A stretch of 64,000 nucleotides of DNA from Vibrio barjaei (lineage in GTDB: Bacteria > Pseudomonadota > Gammaproteobacteria > Enterobacterales > Vibrionaceae), in contig NZ_LQXO02000012.1 in NCBI RefSeq assembly GCF_001639065.2, forward strand, positions 186,001-250,000, read 5' to 3'. The notes beneath the pieces were generated by a model that saw only the letters and a program-made list of their open reading frames with translations, did not search any database and was not told where the DNA came from. The position numbers were made by a program, and so were the translations under genes. Below, one piece after another: positions 27,092 through 35,405 of this stretch (within the stretch, counting starts at the first letter, position 1; every line of letters begins with the position of its first letter).

Positions 27092-27826
27092 ATGAAAACA
27101 ACAGCGCATCGCGGTGTATCGAGTCTGGCACCAGAAAACACATTAGTAGCATTTCAACTTGCGGCTCTACAAGGCGTCGAGTGGATAGAAATTGATGTTC
27201 AATTGAGTGCCGACAAAGTACCTGTGGTTATTCATGACCAAACAGTAAACCGTTGTACTGACGGCAGTGGCAAGGTAGCTGATCTGTCGCTGAAAAAGCT
27301 GCAAGAGTTGGATGCCGGGTTATGGTTTGGAGAGCAATATAGGAATGAACGCATTCCCTCCTTGTCAGAGACATTATGTTTTGTACAGCAAAATAACATC
27401 AGCTTAAATATCGAGTTAAAGGTTTACTCAGGTGATGATATTGAATTGCTATGTCAACAGATAGCGACAGTCGTAGCGGAGGTTGGCGTTTCCCATGAGC
27501 AGTTGTTGTTTTCTAGCTTTAATACCCAAGCACTCATGGAAGTGAAAGCTAAGATGCCAAGTATTCGCCGTGGACAGTTGTGGCAATCAATCCCGGAGAA
27601 TGCTCTGAGTGTGTTAAATGAACTAGAGGCGTTTAGTGTGCATTGTGATTATCGTTTTTTAACGGAAAAGCTCGCTAAGCACGTAAAAACTGCTGGATAC
27701 CAGTTGTACTGTTACACCCCTAATTTCCCTGAATTGGTGGAAGCACACTGGAAATGGGGGGTTGATATGATGATTACTGACGAACCTCATTCTTACCTGA
27801 AGCAAGCTGAAACGGTTTTCTCGTAG
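27092..27826 (+). CDS. ugpQ: Glycerophosphodiester phosphodiesterase
   Basis: This cytoplasmic GDPD-family enzyme splits glycerophosphodiesters into glycerol-3-phosphate and an alcohol. The catalytic HR pair is at residues 6-7 and APENTL follows. EIDVQLSADKVPVVIHDQ holds the metal-binding acids and second His, and NIELK is the third block. Its 244 residues and lack of signal peptide fit UgpQ and not periplasmic GlpQ. It is divergent from ugpB, whereas in E. coli it ends the operon. Confidence 0.93.
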   Translation: MKTTAHRGVSSLAPENTLVAFQLAALQGVEWIEIDVQLSADKVPVVIHDQTVNRCTDGSGKVADLSLKKLQELDAGLWFGEQYRNERIPSLSETLCFVQQNNISLNIELKVYSGDDIELLCQQIATVVAEVGVSHEQLLFSSFNTQALMEVKAKMPSIRRGQLWQSIPENALSVLNELEAFSVHCDYRFLTEKLAKHVKTAGYQLYCYTPNFPELVEAHWKWGVDMMITDEPHSYLKQAETVFS

Positions 27827-27889
27827 TGGTAGCTAACACTCAGTTGTTAAAACCGAATAACACATATTGAAAGAGTAGAACCAAAACCA

Positions 27890-28654
27890 ATGCACAATTT
27901 AAGTCTGCGGCAGCAAAACGTTATCGAACTTATTCAGCATCAGGAATATTGCACCATTGAAGAGCTTTCGGCTCATTTTAATGTCACGACACAAACCATT
28001 CGGCGTGATATCAACGAACTTTGTGCGTTAGGTCTGGCAAGACGTCATCATGGTGGCGTGAGTTTGCCCACAACATTAACGAACCGAAGTTTTGCCTCTC
28101 GAAGCGCAACGAACTTGAGTGAAAAGCAGATTATTGCGAAACAAGTGGTTGAGTTAATACCGGACGGCTGCACTTTGTTTCTTGGCATTGGCACCACCAT
28201 AGCCGCCATCGCCGAAAAGTTAGGGAATCAGAAAGAGCTAAGAGTTGTGACCAATAACTTCCAAGCTGCTCATATATTGTCTCAGTACGATCATATAGAG
28301 ACTTGGATACCAGGAGGTCGATTAAGAACCAATGATGGCGATGTTGTGGGTGACAGTATCGGTCATTTCTTTGGCCAATTCTCCGCGGATATAGGGATAG
28401 TGAGTTGTGCGTCGGTGAGTTTAGCATCCAGTGCCTCATTGAGCGCCGATATTTCGCCATTAGAGTTGAAGCAAGAAGAGTACGCTATGGAACATCAGCT
28501 TCGGGAAGCGTCTGTAAGCCAAGCAATTATTGCTGGCTCGCAGCAGAAATGGCTGGTGGCTAATAGCACTAAATGGCAACGAAAGGCCGGGGCCCGCGTC
28601 GCGCCACTTAGCTATTTTGACCGTATCTTCGGTTCGGCGTCAGGAGTAAGTTAA
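27890..28654 (+). CDS. DeoR/GlpR-family transcriptional regulator of the ugp locus
   Basis: This 254-residue DeoR-type repressor has an N-terminal helix-turn-helix (residues about 20-55, HFNVTTQTIRRDINEL) and a C-terminal sugar-phosphate-sensing domain with the GIGTTIAA loop. It follows ugpQ by 63 bp on the same strand and faces the ugp operon, so it is the best candidate local regulator. It is clearly related to GlpR (39800) but less conserved in the effector domain. The effector is unknown. Confidence 0.85.
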   Translation: MHNLSLRQQNVIELIQHQEYCTIEELSAHFNVTTQTIRRDINELCALGLARRHHGGVSLPTTLTNRSFASRSATNLSEKQIIAKQVVELIPDGCTLFLGIGTTIAAIAEKLGNQKELRVVTNNFQAAHILSQYDHIETWIPGGRLRTNDGDVVGDSIGHFFGQFSADIGIVSCASVSLASSASLSADISPLELKQEEYAMEHQLREASVSQAIIAGSQQKWLVANSTKWQRKAGARVAPLSYFDRIFGSASGVS

Positions 28655-29793
28655 GCCACTTGACCTGATGTCAAAGGCTCAGGTGGAAATCGCTCATAGA
28701 TAGCTCTAAATTTATCGATGTTATCCAACAACATTTGCACAATGATAGGGTCAAACAAGCTTCCTGCTTCTTGGCGAATATAGTTTTGCGTATCCTCCAT
28801 TGTCCAAGCGTGTTTATAGCTACGCTTGCTCAATAACGCGTCAAATACGTCAGCGATAGTGATGATGCGAGCTTCGAGTGGAATGTCACTCCCCATAATT
28901 TTGCATGGATAACCATTGCCATCGAATCGTTCGTGGTGGCAGTAAATAATGTTCTTAAGAAATGCTACCTCCGCGCTGGAAGCGGTCATAACATCAATGT
29001 TGTTCAACACATCATCAATAATATCGACGCCATAATCGACATGTTTATCCATGACGGCTTTTTCTTCAGGGGTGTAGCGATGAGGACTAAACAAAATATG
29101 GTCTGGAATACGATATTTGCCGATATCGTGAAAAGGAGAATAGAGCTCTATCCATTGAATAAAGCGGTGATCGACAGGTAACTTAACTGCCAGCAATTCG
29201 GCCAACAGTTTGCTATAAAGGCTCATTCGCTGCAGGTGGTCCGCAGTTTCTGGGTCGCGTTTGTGACTAATACGAAGTGCCAATTGCAACGCCTGTAAAA
29301 ACATTTGATGTTTGTACCTATCGTGACAAAGCAGGCTTGTGATTACCTCTTTAACAAACAATAAGTCCGCATGCAGCTCGCCGTCGCTAAAATAGTCGGC
29401 TTTAGTGGCATTAAAGAAAAGCAATGCCCCATGGCGCTCATCTATTTTTAATCCCATTGTGAAGCTGCTTCGGTGTCCTAGTTGTCTTAGCCGCTCATTT
29501 CTGGTGTTTGGGCTGAGCTCGTTGAGGTCTGCAACCACTCGAATTTCTTGATTATCTATGATTTTTGTCAGTGGTTGGCAATGTTCTGCATGGATTGAAA
29601 TGACATCGAAGTAATCGCTGGTGTCTTGATGGTCAATAACATGGAAGTTTTCGAGATGGTTGTGACTAGTAACGGACACACACAATCTCGACAGAAAAGG
29701 ATGCTTTTTTCTGAGGCTTTTGAAGAGCTCGTCTATGCCGTTTCGACAACTTAACGCGCGGTTGGTGCTGGCAATACAATCAATATAATCCAT
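28651..29793 (-). CDS. HD-GYP c-di-GMP phosphodiesterase
   Basis: This 380-residue protein has an N-terminal region with GAF-like features (about 1-160) and a C-terminal HD-GYP domain. The catalytic set is complete: FHDIGKYRIP (His222, Asp223), CHHERFDGNGYP (286-296) and ADVFDALLSKRSYK. It should hydrolyse c-di-GMP. I start at 29793 (MDYIDCIAST), because upstream residues in the longer frame look non-coding. The 3' end overlaps the convergent DeoR gene by 4 nt. It is not fused to a receiver. Confidence 0.9.
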   Translation of the reverse strand: MDYIDCIASTNRALSCRNGIDELFKSLRKKHPFLSRLCVSVTSHNHLENFHVIDHQDTSDYFDVISIHAEHCQPLTKIIDNQEIRVVADLNELSPNTRNERLRQLGHRSSFTMGLKIDERHGALLFFNATKADYFSDGELHADLLFVKEVITSLLCHDRYKHQMFLQALQLALRISHKRDPETADHLQRMSLYSKLLAELLAVKLPVDHRFIQWIELYSPFHDIGKYRIPDHILFSPHRYTPEEKAVMDKHVDYGVDIIDDVLNNIDVMTASSAEVAFLKNIIYCHHERFDGNGYPCKIMGSDIPLEARIITIADVFDALLSKRSYKHAWTMEDTQNYIRQEAGSLFDPIIVQMLLDNIDKFRAIYERFPPEPLTSGQVA

Positions 29794-30018
29794 ACGTTTC
29801 TTATCATTAGTTTTTATATGGTTATTGCAATAATAGCCACTACTAGGAGACTTCTTCAAGTGACGGATTTCACGATTGAAGGTGTAAAGGAGTGAATATG
29901 CACCTAGTGGCAACAATCTGTGATCGCGTTATCAAGTTGAATCTTTGAGCATGGAAAACGTTTGCTTTGCTTAATTTGACAAATTACTATCCAAACAAAA
30001 GTTTGTACAAGCGGACAA

Positions 30019-31116
30019 ATGTTTATGACTGAGCGTGAGCAGCAGATTTTAGAGTTAATCAAACAAGACCCAATGATAGCCCAGCATACTCTTGCGGATA
30101 TGTTGGATTTAAGTCGAAGTGCCGTTGCAGGCCACATAATGAACCTGACTAAAAAAGGCTTCATTGAGGGCAAAGGCTATGTCATTGCTCCAGAACGATT
30201 CAGCGCTGTCATAGGCGGTGCCAATATGGATCTTTGTGGCCGTTCAAGTTCTGATTTGGTGATGGGGGATTCTAACCCAGGTGTACTAACTTCAGGAGCT
30301 GGCGGCGTCGCACGTAACATTGCCGATAACTTATCTCGACTAGGCAGTAAGGTGCAGTTTATTGGTGCAATCGGTGATGATCTTTGGGGCGAGCAGCTGT
30401 TAGATTCTTGCCGAAATGCAGGCGTTGGCGTTGACCATTGTTTAACCGTTCCAGGTAAAGCGACCAGCACTTATTTGTCGATTCACGACCAGAGCGGTGA
30501 GCTTCAGCTTGCACTAAACGATATGGCGTTAATTGATGAACTCAATGTTGAGCAACTTTCTAAACGCGCAGCAGTATTTAATCGCTCATCTGCCATTGTG
30601 CTCGACGCAAACTTAAGTGAGTCGGCACTGGATTATTTATTCCACGCGCATGCGGATAAAGCTATTTTTGTTGATCCTGTGTCATCAGTTAAAGCAGGAA
30701 AAATAAAGCCTTATTTGGAATATGTGCATACCTTAAAACCAAACCTTTCTGAAGCCGAACTTTTGGCGGATTGTAAGATTGAGCATCCGGATCAATTGCC
30801 AGACGTTGCTAACAAACTGCACGCAATGGGTGTTAAGCGTTTGCTAATCAGCCTTGGTAAAGACGGCGCTTATTCGAGTGTGGAGGGTCAGGGTGAGTTT
30901 ATTCCTGCTTCGAAAACACTAGTAAACAATGTCACCGGAGCGGGTGATGCGCTGATGGCGGGTCTTGCTCATGGTTATCTACAAAACTGGGATTGGCAGC
31001 AGAGCGTGGAGTTTGCACTTGGTGCAGCCCGATTAGCACTTCAATCCAGTTCAACAATTAATTCAATTATGTCTGAAAAGGCAGTCTCTCGTTTAATAGA
31101 GGAATCAACATGTTAG
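30019..31116 (+). CDS. psuK: PfkB-family kinase with N-terminal HTH, probable pseudouridine kinase
   Basis: This is a ribokinase-family sugar or nucleoside kinase of 365 residues. A winged-helix segment occupies residues about 3-55 (LADMLDLSRSAVAGHIMNL), and the kinase domain follows from residue 62 (IGGANMDLCG) with the anion-hole motif NNVTGAGDAL. Because psuG overlaps its end, pseudouridine is the likely substrate. E. coli PsuK lacks the HTH, so this resembles YeiI in layout. A TTGTACAA palindrome (30003-30010) touches the start region and could be its own operator. An alternative start is Met3 at 30025. Confidence 0.85.
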   Translation: MFMTEREQQILELIKQDPMIAQHTLADMLDLSRSAVAGHIMNLTKKGFIEGKGYVIAPERFSAVIGGANMDLCGRSSSDLVMGDSNPGVLTSGAGGVARNIADNLSRLGSKVQFIGAIGDDLWGEQLLDSCRNAGVGVDHCLTVPGKATSTYLSIHDQSGELQLALNDMALIDELNVEQLSKRAAVFNRSSAIVLDANLSESALDYLFHAHADKAIFVDPVSSVKAGKIKPYLEYVHTLKPNLSEAELLADCKIEHPDQLPDVANKLHAMGVKRLLISLGKDGAYSSVEGQGEFIPASKTLVNNVTGAGDALMAGLAHGYLQNWDWQQSVEFALGAARLALQSSSTINSIMSEKAVSRLIEESTC

Positions 31117-32027
31117 AGAAGTATCTAGATATTCAACCTGAAGTTGCGCAAGCATTGGCTGAAAACAAACCTGTCGTGGCACTAGAATCAACGATCATTT
31201 CTCACGGTATGCCTTATCCACGCAATGTAGAGACCGCGCTTTTAGTTGAAGAAACAATCCGTGAATCAGGCGCTATTCCAGCGACTATCGCTATCATAAA
31301 AGGTCGCCTAAAAGTTGGTCTAGATAAAGAACAGATCGAATATTTAGGTAAAGCCGGTACTAGCGTAACCAAAGTCAGCCGTCGTGACATTCCTTTTATG
31401 GTGGCAGGCGAAAAAGACGGTGCGACAACAGTAGCGGCGACAATGATTTTGGCAGAAATGGCAGGGATTCGCGTATTTGCCACGGGTGGCATCGGTGGTG
31501 TTCACCGTGGCGCTCAAGAAACATTTGATATCTCTGCTGACCTTCAAGAGCTTGCAAATACTGATGTTGCTGTAGTGTGCGCTGGCGCGAAGTCAATTCT
31601 AGACTTAGCGCTTACTCGCGAATATTTGGAAACGCAAGGTGTACCGGTTATTGGTTATCAAACCGATAGTCTGCCAGCTTTCTATACCCGTGAAAGTGAG
31701 CATGGTATCGACTACCGTCTAGACTCAGCAAAAGAGATCGCGATTGCGCTGAAAGCGAAGTGGGAGATGCAACTTGTTGGTGGTGCAGTGATTGCCAACC
31801 CAATCCCTGTTGAATACGCGATGCCAGTGGAAACTATCAACTCTGCGATCGAGCAAGCATTGGCAGAAGCGGATGAGCAAGGTATCGCTGGTAAAGAATC
31901 GACGCCGTTCTTGTTAGCTCGAGTTTGTGAACTAACAGGTGGGAACAGCCTTGACTCAAACATTCAGTTGGTTCTAAACAATGCTCGTCTTGGTGCTGCT
32001 ATTGCTAAGTCGTATTGTGAAGCCTAA
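31110..32027 (+). CDS. psuG: Pseudouridine-5'-phosphate glycosidase
   Basis: This enzyme splits pseudouridine-5'-phosphate into ribose-5-phosphate and uracil, the second step of pseudouridine salvage. The 305-residue protein carries the family block VALESTIISHGMPYPRN, the lysine-containing IKGRLKVGL and the ATGGIGGVHRGAQETFDISA loop. It overlaps the kinase gene by 7 nt. No pseudouridine transporter gene is adjacent. Confidence 0.95.
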   Translation: MLEKYLDIQPEVAQALAENKPVVALESTIISHGMPYPRNVETALLVEETIRESGAIPATIAIIKGRLKVGLDKEQIEYLGKAGTSVTKVSRRDIPFMVAGEKDGATTVAATMILAEMAGIRVFATGGIGGVHRGAQETFDISADLQELANTDVAVVCAGAKSILDLALTREYLETQGVPVIGYQTDSLPAFYTRESEHGIDYRLDSAKEIAIALKAKWEMQLVGGAVIANPIPVEYAMPVETINSAIEQALAEADEQGIAGKESTPFLLARVCELTGGNSLDSNIQLVLNNARLGAAIAKSYCEA

Positions 32028-32054
32028 ACGTTTCTAAGTTCGCCCTCTTAATTC

Positions 32055-32098
32055 AAGCCCCGTCCTAGTTAGGCTCATTTGCTAGGGTGGGGCTTTTT
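32055..32098 (+). terminator. Terminator of psuKG
   Basis: A 14-bp stem with two G-U pairs (AAGCCCCGTCCTAG / CTAGGGTGGGGCTT) is followed by TTTTT. Confidence 0.88.
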
Positions 32099-32214
32099 GA
32101 TTTCTGCGTATCGCTGTTTCTCATTTTACAGATGTTAATATTGCAAATTTAGTTATTGGCATATGCTATTTATAGGAGTAGTTTAGTCACCATTGTTCAG
32201 ATGGAGGAACTCTT

Positions 32215-32655
32215 ATGATCGTTGCTATCCCTTTCAATAATGATTCTATATCGTCTCATTTCGCTAAAGCACCTCAAATCATGTTGGTTGATACTTCGAA
32301 AAATAGTCAGCATAGATTGACCTTACCTGACGCTTCTAATGGTGGCTGTGGGAACAAAAAACACTGGCTCAATATCATCAAACAATATGAAGTAGATACC
32401 GTCGTGGTTCGAAATATAGGCAAAAAAATGCTTAGTGCTTTGTTTAACTTGGGTGTCAATGTCAGGTCTGCACCTGTCAGAACACATATTGACGATATCG
32501 ACTTTGATGCGCTGAATAAGGTGGAATCACTGGATTATGGCAGAGTGAATAAGCCAAAACACAATACCTGTTGTACTGGCCACGAACCGAAACGAAATAA
32601 ACTCGCGCCTAGTACGGTCCATCATATTAGAATGAATCTCAAATCGATTGAGTGA
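32215..32655 (+). CDS. NifX/NifB-family iron-molybdenum cluster-binding-like protein
   Basis: This 146-residue protein has a dinitrogenase-cofactor (NifX/NifB C-terminal) domain at about residues 1-105, starting MIVAIPFNNDSISSHFAKAP with the conserved early His. GGCG near residue 48 and a CC pair near residue 120 could bind metal. There is no nitrogenase gene nearby, so it is likely a general Fe-S or metal-cluster carrier. GGAGG lies seven bases before the start. The next gene, NqrM-like, follows by 12 bp. Confidence 0.85.
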   Translation: MIVAIPFNNDSISSHFAKAPQIMLVDTSKNSQHRLTLPDASNGGCGNKKHWLNIIKQYEVDTVVVRNIGKKMLSALFNLGVNVRSAPVRTHIDDIDFDALNKVESLDYGRVNKPKHNTCCTGHEPKRNKLAPSTVHHIRMNLKSIE

Positions 32656-32667
32656 CGGGGTAACATC

Positions 32668-32868
32668 ATGGAAGTACTGTTCGCTATTATTGCGTTTTTA
32701 GCGGCAATTGCGTTAATGGCTATTGGTGTGATGTTTAAGCGAAAAGCCATTCAAGGCAGTTGTGGTGGACTTGCGAGTGCTGGCATCGATGGTGAATGTG
32801 ACTGCAAAGATAAATGCGCTACAACTCATAAAACCTTATATCAAATACAAGAACCTAAAAAGCACTAA
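32668..32868 (+). CDS. NqrM-like Fe-S maturation protein
   Basis: This 66-residue protein has one membrane helix (about 3-22) and then FKRKAIQGSCGGL and CDCKDKC, the four-cysteine pattern (32, 44, 46, 50) of NqrM. NqrM is needed to mature the Na+-translocating NADH:quinone reductase, probably by inserting an iron site, and normally sits after nqrF. Here it follows a NifX-like gene, so it may be a paralog with another target or the only copy displaced. The C-terminal tail is longer than usual. Confidence 0.8.
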   Translation: MEVLFAIIAFLAAIALMAIGVMFKRKAIQGSCGGLASAGIDGECDCKDKCATTHKTLYQIQEPKKH

Positions 32869-32882
32869 TCTTTAACAGGCTC

Positions 32883-33155
32883 TTATTCGATAATGAGTGC
32901 GTGACCGTTAATTAGGCAAGTCGCGACTTTCAAACGGGCAGACTTTACTATGTTGGCAAAAGTCTGCCTAGATACTTGCATCTCTTTCGCTGCATCAATC
33001 TGGTTCATACCATTGAGATCTGCCAGCCTTAATGCCTCTAGTTCATCGGGTAATAATGCCATCTTATCGAGCTCAGAAAGTGGTACTCCATTAGGTTTGA
33101 AACATTCAAAGGGAGCGCGGCCGCAGATACGACGCTGTTTTTTAGGCCTAGCCAT
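32883..33155 (-). CDS. DUF134 predicted DNA-binding protein
   Basis: This 90-residue protein has the DUF134 opening MARPKKQRRICGRAPF and a helix-turn-helix (residues about 48-75, QIDAAKEMQVSRQTFANIVK). DUF134 proteins are often found beside NifX-like genes, as here. It is convergent with the NifX/NqrM pair and lies 4 nt after the AbrB-like gene, so the two are one transcript; AGGATG within that gene's end serves as ribosome site. It probably regulates this cluster. Confidence 0.88.
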   Translation of the reverse strand: MARPKKQRRICGRAPFECFKPNGVPLSELDKMALLPDELEALRLADLNGMNQIDAAKEMQVSRQTFANIVKSARLKVATCLINGHALIIE

Positions 33156-33159
33156 TGTT

Positions 33160-34179
33160 TTACATCCTACTTAGTCTTTGCAGTGGCGATTTTAATACCA
33201 CGGGCATCATATACAACATCATTAATCGCATCACATGATTTATCGCAACAAAAGCGGGTTCTAAACCCAATAATAGGGCTACTGCGGTCATCGCTTCAAC
33301 GCTGCCAGGTACCCAAGCAAGCAATAACACTTCCCAATCTGTGTTGGTCAGATAACTAAAGATCAGAGCATAGACCACGGTTACGGTGACGCCTAACGCA
33401 GTAACAATAAATCCAGCTTTAGAATATTCAACGGCGTCTTTCAATGATGTAGGAGCCAAACGGGTGCCAATAAGCACGCCTAGAATTGCTGTTGCAAACA
33501 TAATAAGTAGCTCAGGTACTACCAAATGAAGTGACGAAAATTGAGCGTTAAATATCGCAGCAACAATCAGACTGGTTAACAGGTACGGGGCAGGGATACC
33601 GATCTTCCCAACGATCTTACCAAACACAAAGCTCAGCACAGTAAGCAGAATAAGATAAGGAATTTGTGCTAATGAAACCGTTTGGCTGAGCTGAGACGCT
33701 CCTTCCCCGGTTGTTGCAACAATTCCCGCTAATACAACGAGCAGAAGTAAGCGGATTGAATGTGAAAAGATGATTTTGGGAGAAGGTTTTTCTTGTTCTT
33801 CACTGATGACCAGAATTGCTGCCATTGCTCCGGGAATAGCACCAAGTAAGGACTCAAAAGGCGTCCATTTTTCCCGCTTATAGAGCCAGAAAAAGTTGAC
33901 GGTGGTTTGCGACAACATACATAGAATCAAACCCATGAATAAAGGCAATGAAAAGGAGCCAATAAGCTCACTCGTGTGCACTGTGATACCAATACTCAGA
34001 CCAAGAATAATCTGAATCGTCGTGAGGATCGCACTGGGTAATCTTACGTCTGTTTTGGTTAAGCGTAGATACACTACAACAAACAGAGCCGCGGAAAATA
34101 GCTCACCGAGCGGTATTGGTAATACGCCGCCAAGAAGTGACCCGATAAGTCCTACCAAGATGGTTTTTAATACTTCCAT
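33160..34179 (-). CDS. AbrB-family (AmoA/AbrB duplication) membrane protein
   Basis: This integral membrane protein of about 339 residues has some ten hydrophobic segments. The repeated AbrB-duplication pattern is seen twice, including LGAIPGAMAAILVIS in the first half and LAWVPGSVEAMTAVAL in the second. The family is often mislabelled as transcriptional regulator or ammonia monooxygenase; it is more likely a transporter. I start at MEVLKTILVG (34179); the frame open to 34347 overlaps the divergent receiver gene. It is co-transcribed with DUF134. Confidence 0.8.
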   Translation of the reverse strand: MEVLKTILVGLIGSLLGGVLPIPLGELFSAALFVVVYLRLTKTDVRLPSAILTTIQIILGLSIGITVHTSELIGSFSLPLFMGLILCMLSQTTVNFFWLYKREKWTPFESLLGAIPGAMAAILVISEEQEKPSPKIIFSHSIRLLLLVVLAGIVATTGEGASQLSQTVSLAQIPYLILLTVLSFVFGKIVGKIGIPAPYLLTSLIVAAIFNAQFSSLHLVVPELLIMFATAILGVLIGTRLAPTSLKDAVEYSKAGFIVTALGVTVTVVYALIFSYLTNTDWEVLLLAWVPGSVEAMTAVALLLGLEPAFVAINHVMRLMMLYMMPVVLKSPLQRLSRM

Positions 34180-34329
34180 GCACAACCGATCCGTTAAATG
34201 AATTAACACGATTGTACGCGAATTCGCGTTTTCAAGACATCTATTTGCAGAATTTGATGTAAGCCAGGTTTGCAATATATCCAAACTAAACAATACTTTA
34301 TTGATATAAGTGACAATGGTCGAATTGAG

Positions 34330-35367
34330 ATGAGTATCATAGATCAAGACACAGCACCGTTTACGGTTCTAGTGGTGGATGACACACCAGAAAACCTAGA
34401 TGTACTCAATGGTATTCTTTCCGATGCGTATAAAGTTAAAGTCGCTATTAATGGGAGGATCGCTCTAAAGGTTGCGCAAAAAAAACCTAAGCCGGACATT
34501 ATCTTGCTAGATGTCATGATGCCAGAAATGGACGGGTATCAAGTTTGTAAACTCCTTAAGGCTAACCCGCTTACAAGTGATATACCCGTGATATTTGTTA
34601 CTGCAAAGGGGGAGGTGTCAGATGAGACCAAAGGGTTTGAGCTTGGGGCTATAGACTACATCATCAAACCTGTGAGTCCTCCTATCGTGAGGGCAAGAGT
34701 GGCAACGCATTTGTCGCTTCATCATCAGAAACGTCAGTTAGAGAAGATGGTTCGACAGCGAACACAGGTTATTAAAGACACACAACGAGAGATTATCAGT
34801 TGCCTTGGAAGAGCTGCAGAATTTAAAGACAATGAAACCGGAATGCATGTGGTTAGAATGAGCCACTACAGTCGAATGCTTGCTGACAAAATTGGTGCAG
34901 ATTCCAAATGGGTAGAGTTGTTGTTTGAAGCTGCTCCTATGCATGATATCGGTAAGATTGGTATTGCAGACAGCGTGTTGTTAAAGCCTACTACTTTGAA
35001 TGAACCCGAATGGGAAGAAATGCAGAGGCATGTGGAATATGGCGTTAAGATATTGGGGCATTATCGTTCCCCCTTACTTGATTTAGCCAAAGAGATTGCC
35101 CAGTGTCACCATGAAAAGTGGGACGGTAGTGGGTATCCAAATGGCCTTTCCGGCGAGAATATCCCATTAAGCGCCAGGATAGTTGCAATTGCAGATGTTT
35201 TTGATGCACTAACAAGCGAGCGACCCTATAAACAAGCATGGCAAACTGATAAGGCCTTTGACTATTTACGTCAAGAGTCAGGGTGTCATTTTGAACCCGA
35301 TTTAGTTGATGCGTTTATCGGCTTGGAAGCCGAAATCGAAGAAATCAAACGAACATTTTCAGATTAA
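34330..35367 (+). CDS. Response regulator with HD-GYP output domain
   Basis: This RpfG-type protein of 345 residues has a receiver at about 12-128 (phospho-acceptor Asp61 in IILLDVMMPEMDG) and an HD-GYP phosphodiesterase at about 145-340, with MHDIGKIGIAD (His205, Asp206) and CHHEKWDGSGYP. It should lower c-di-GMP when phosphorylated. The hybrid kinase gene begins 38 bp downstream, so the two form a signalling pair. I start at MSIIDQD (34330); the longer frame from 34270 is unlikely. Confidence 0.93.
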   Translation: MSIIDQDTAPFTVLVVDDTPENLDVLNGILSDAYKVKVAINGRIALKVAQKKPKPDIILLDVMMPEMDGYQVCKLLKANPLTSDIPVIFVTAKGEVSDETKGFELGAIDYIIKPVSPPIVRARVATHLSLHHQKRQLEKMVRQRTQVIKDTQREIISCLGRAAEFKDNETGMHVVRMSHYSRMLADKIGADSKWVELLFEAAPMHDIGKIGIADSVLLKPTTLNEPEWEEMQRHVEYGVKILGHYRSPLLDLAKEIAQCHHEKWDGSGYPNGLSGENIPLSARIVAIADVFDALTSERPYKQAWQTDKAFDYLRQESGCHFEPDLVDAFIGLEAEIEEIKRTFSD

Positions 35368-35405
35368 CGAATGCTAATCGTCATTACAGGATGTAACCCC
35401 CAATC

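Noticed and set aside
32215..32655. Nitrogen fixation gene
   Set aside because: The domain is NifX/NifB-like, but no nitrogenase or nif biosynthesis gene is in the window; such proteins are common in non-fixers.
33160..34347. Transcription-regulator reading of the AbrB-like gene
   Set aside because: The protein is hydrophobic throughout with the AbrB-duplication membrane pattern and no DNA-binding domain; the name is historical.
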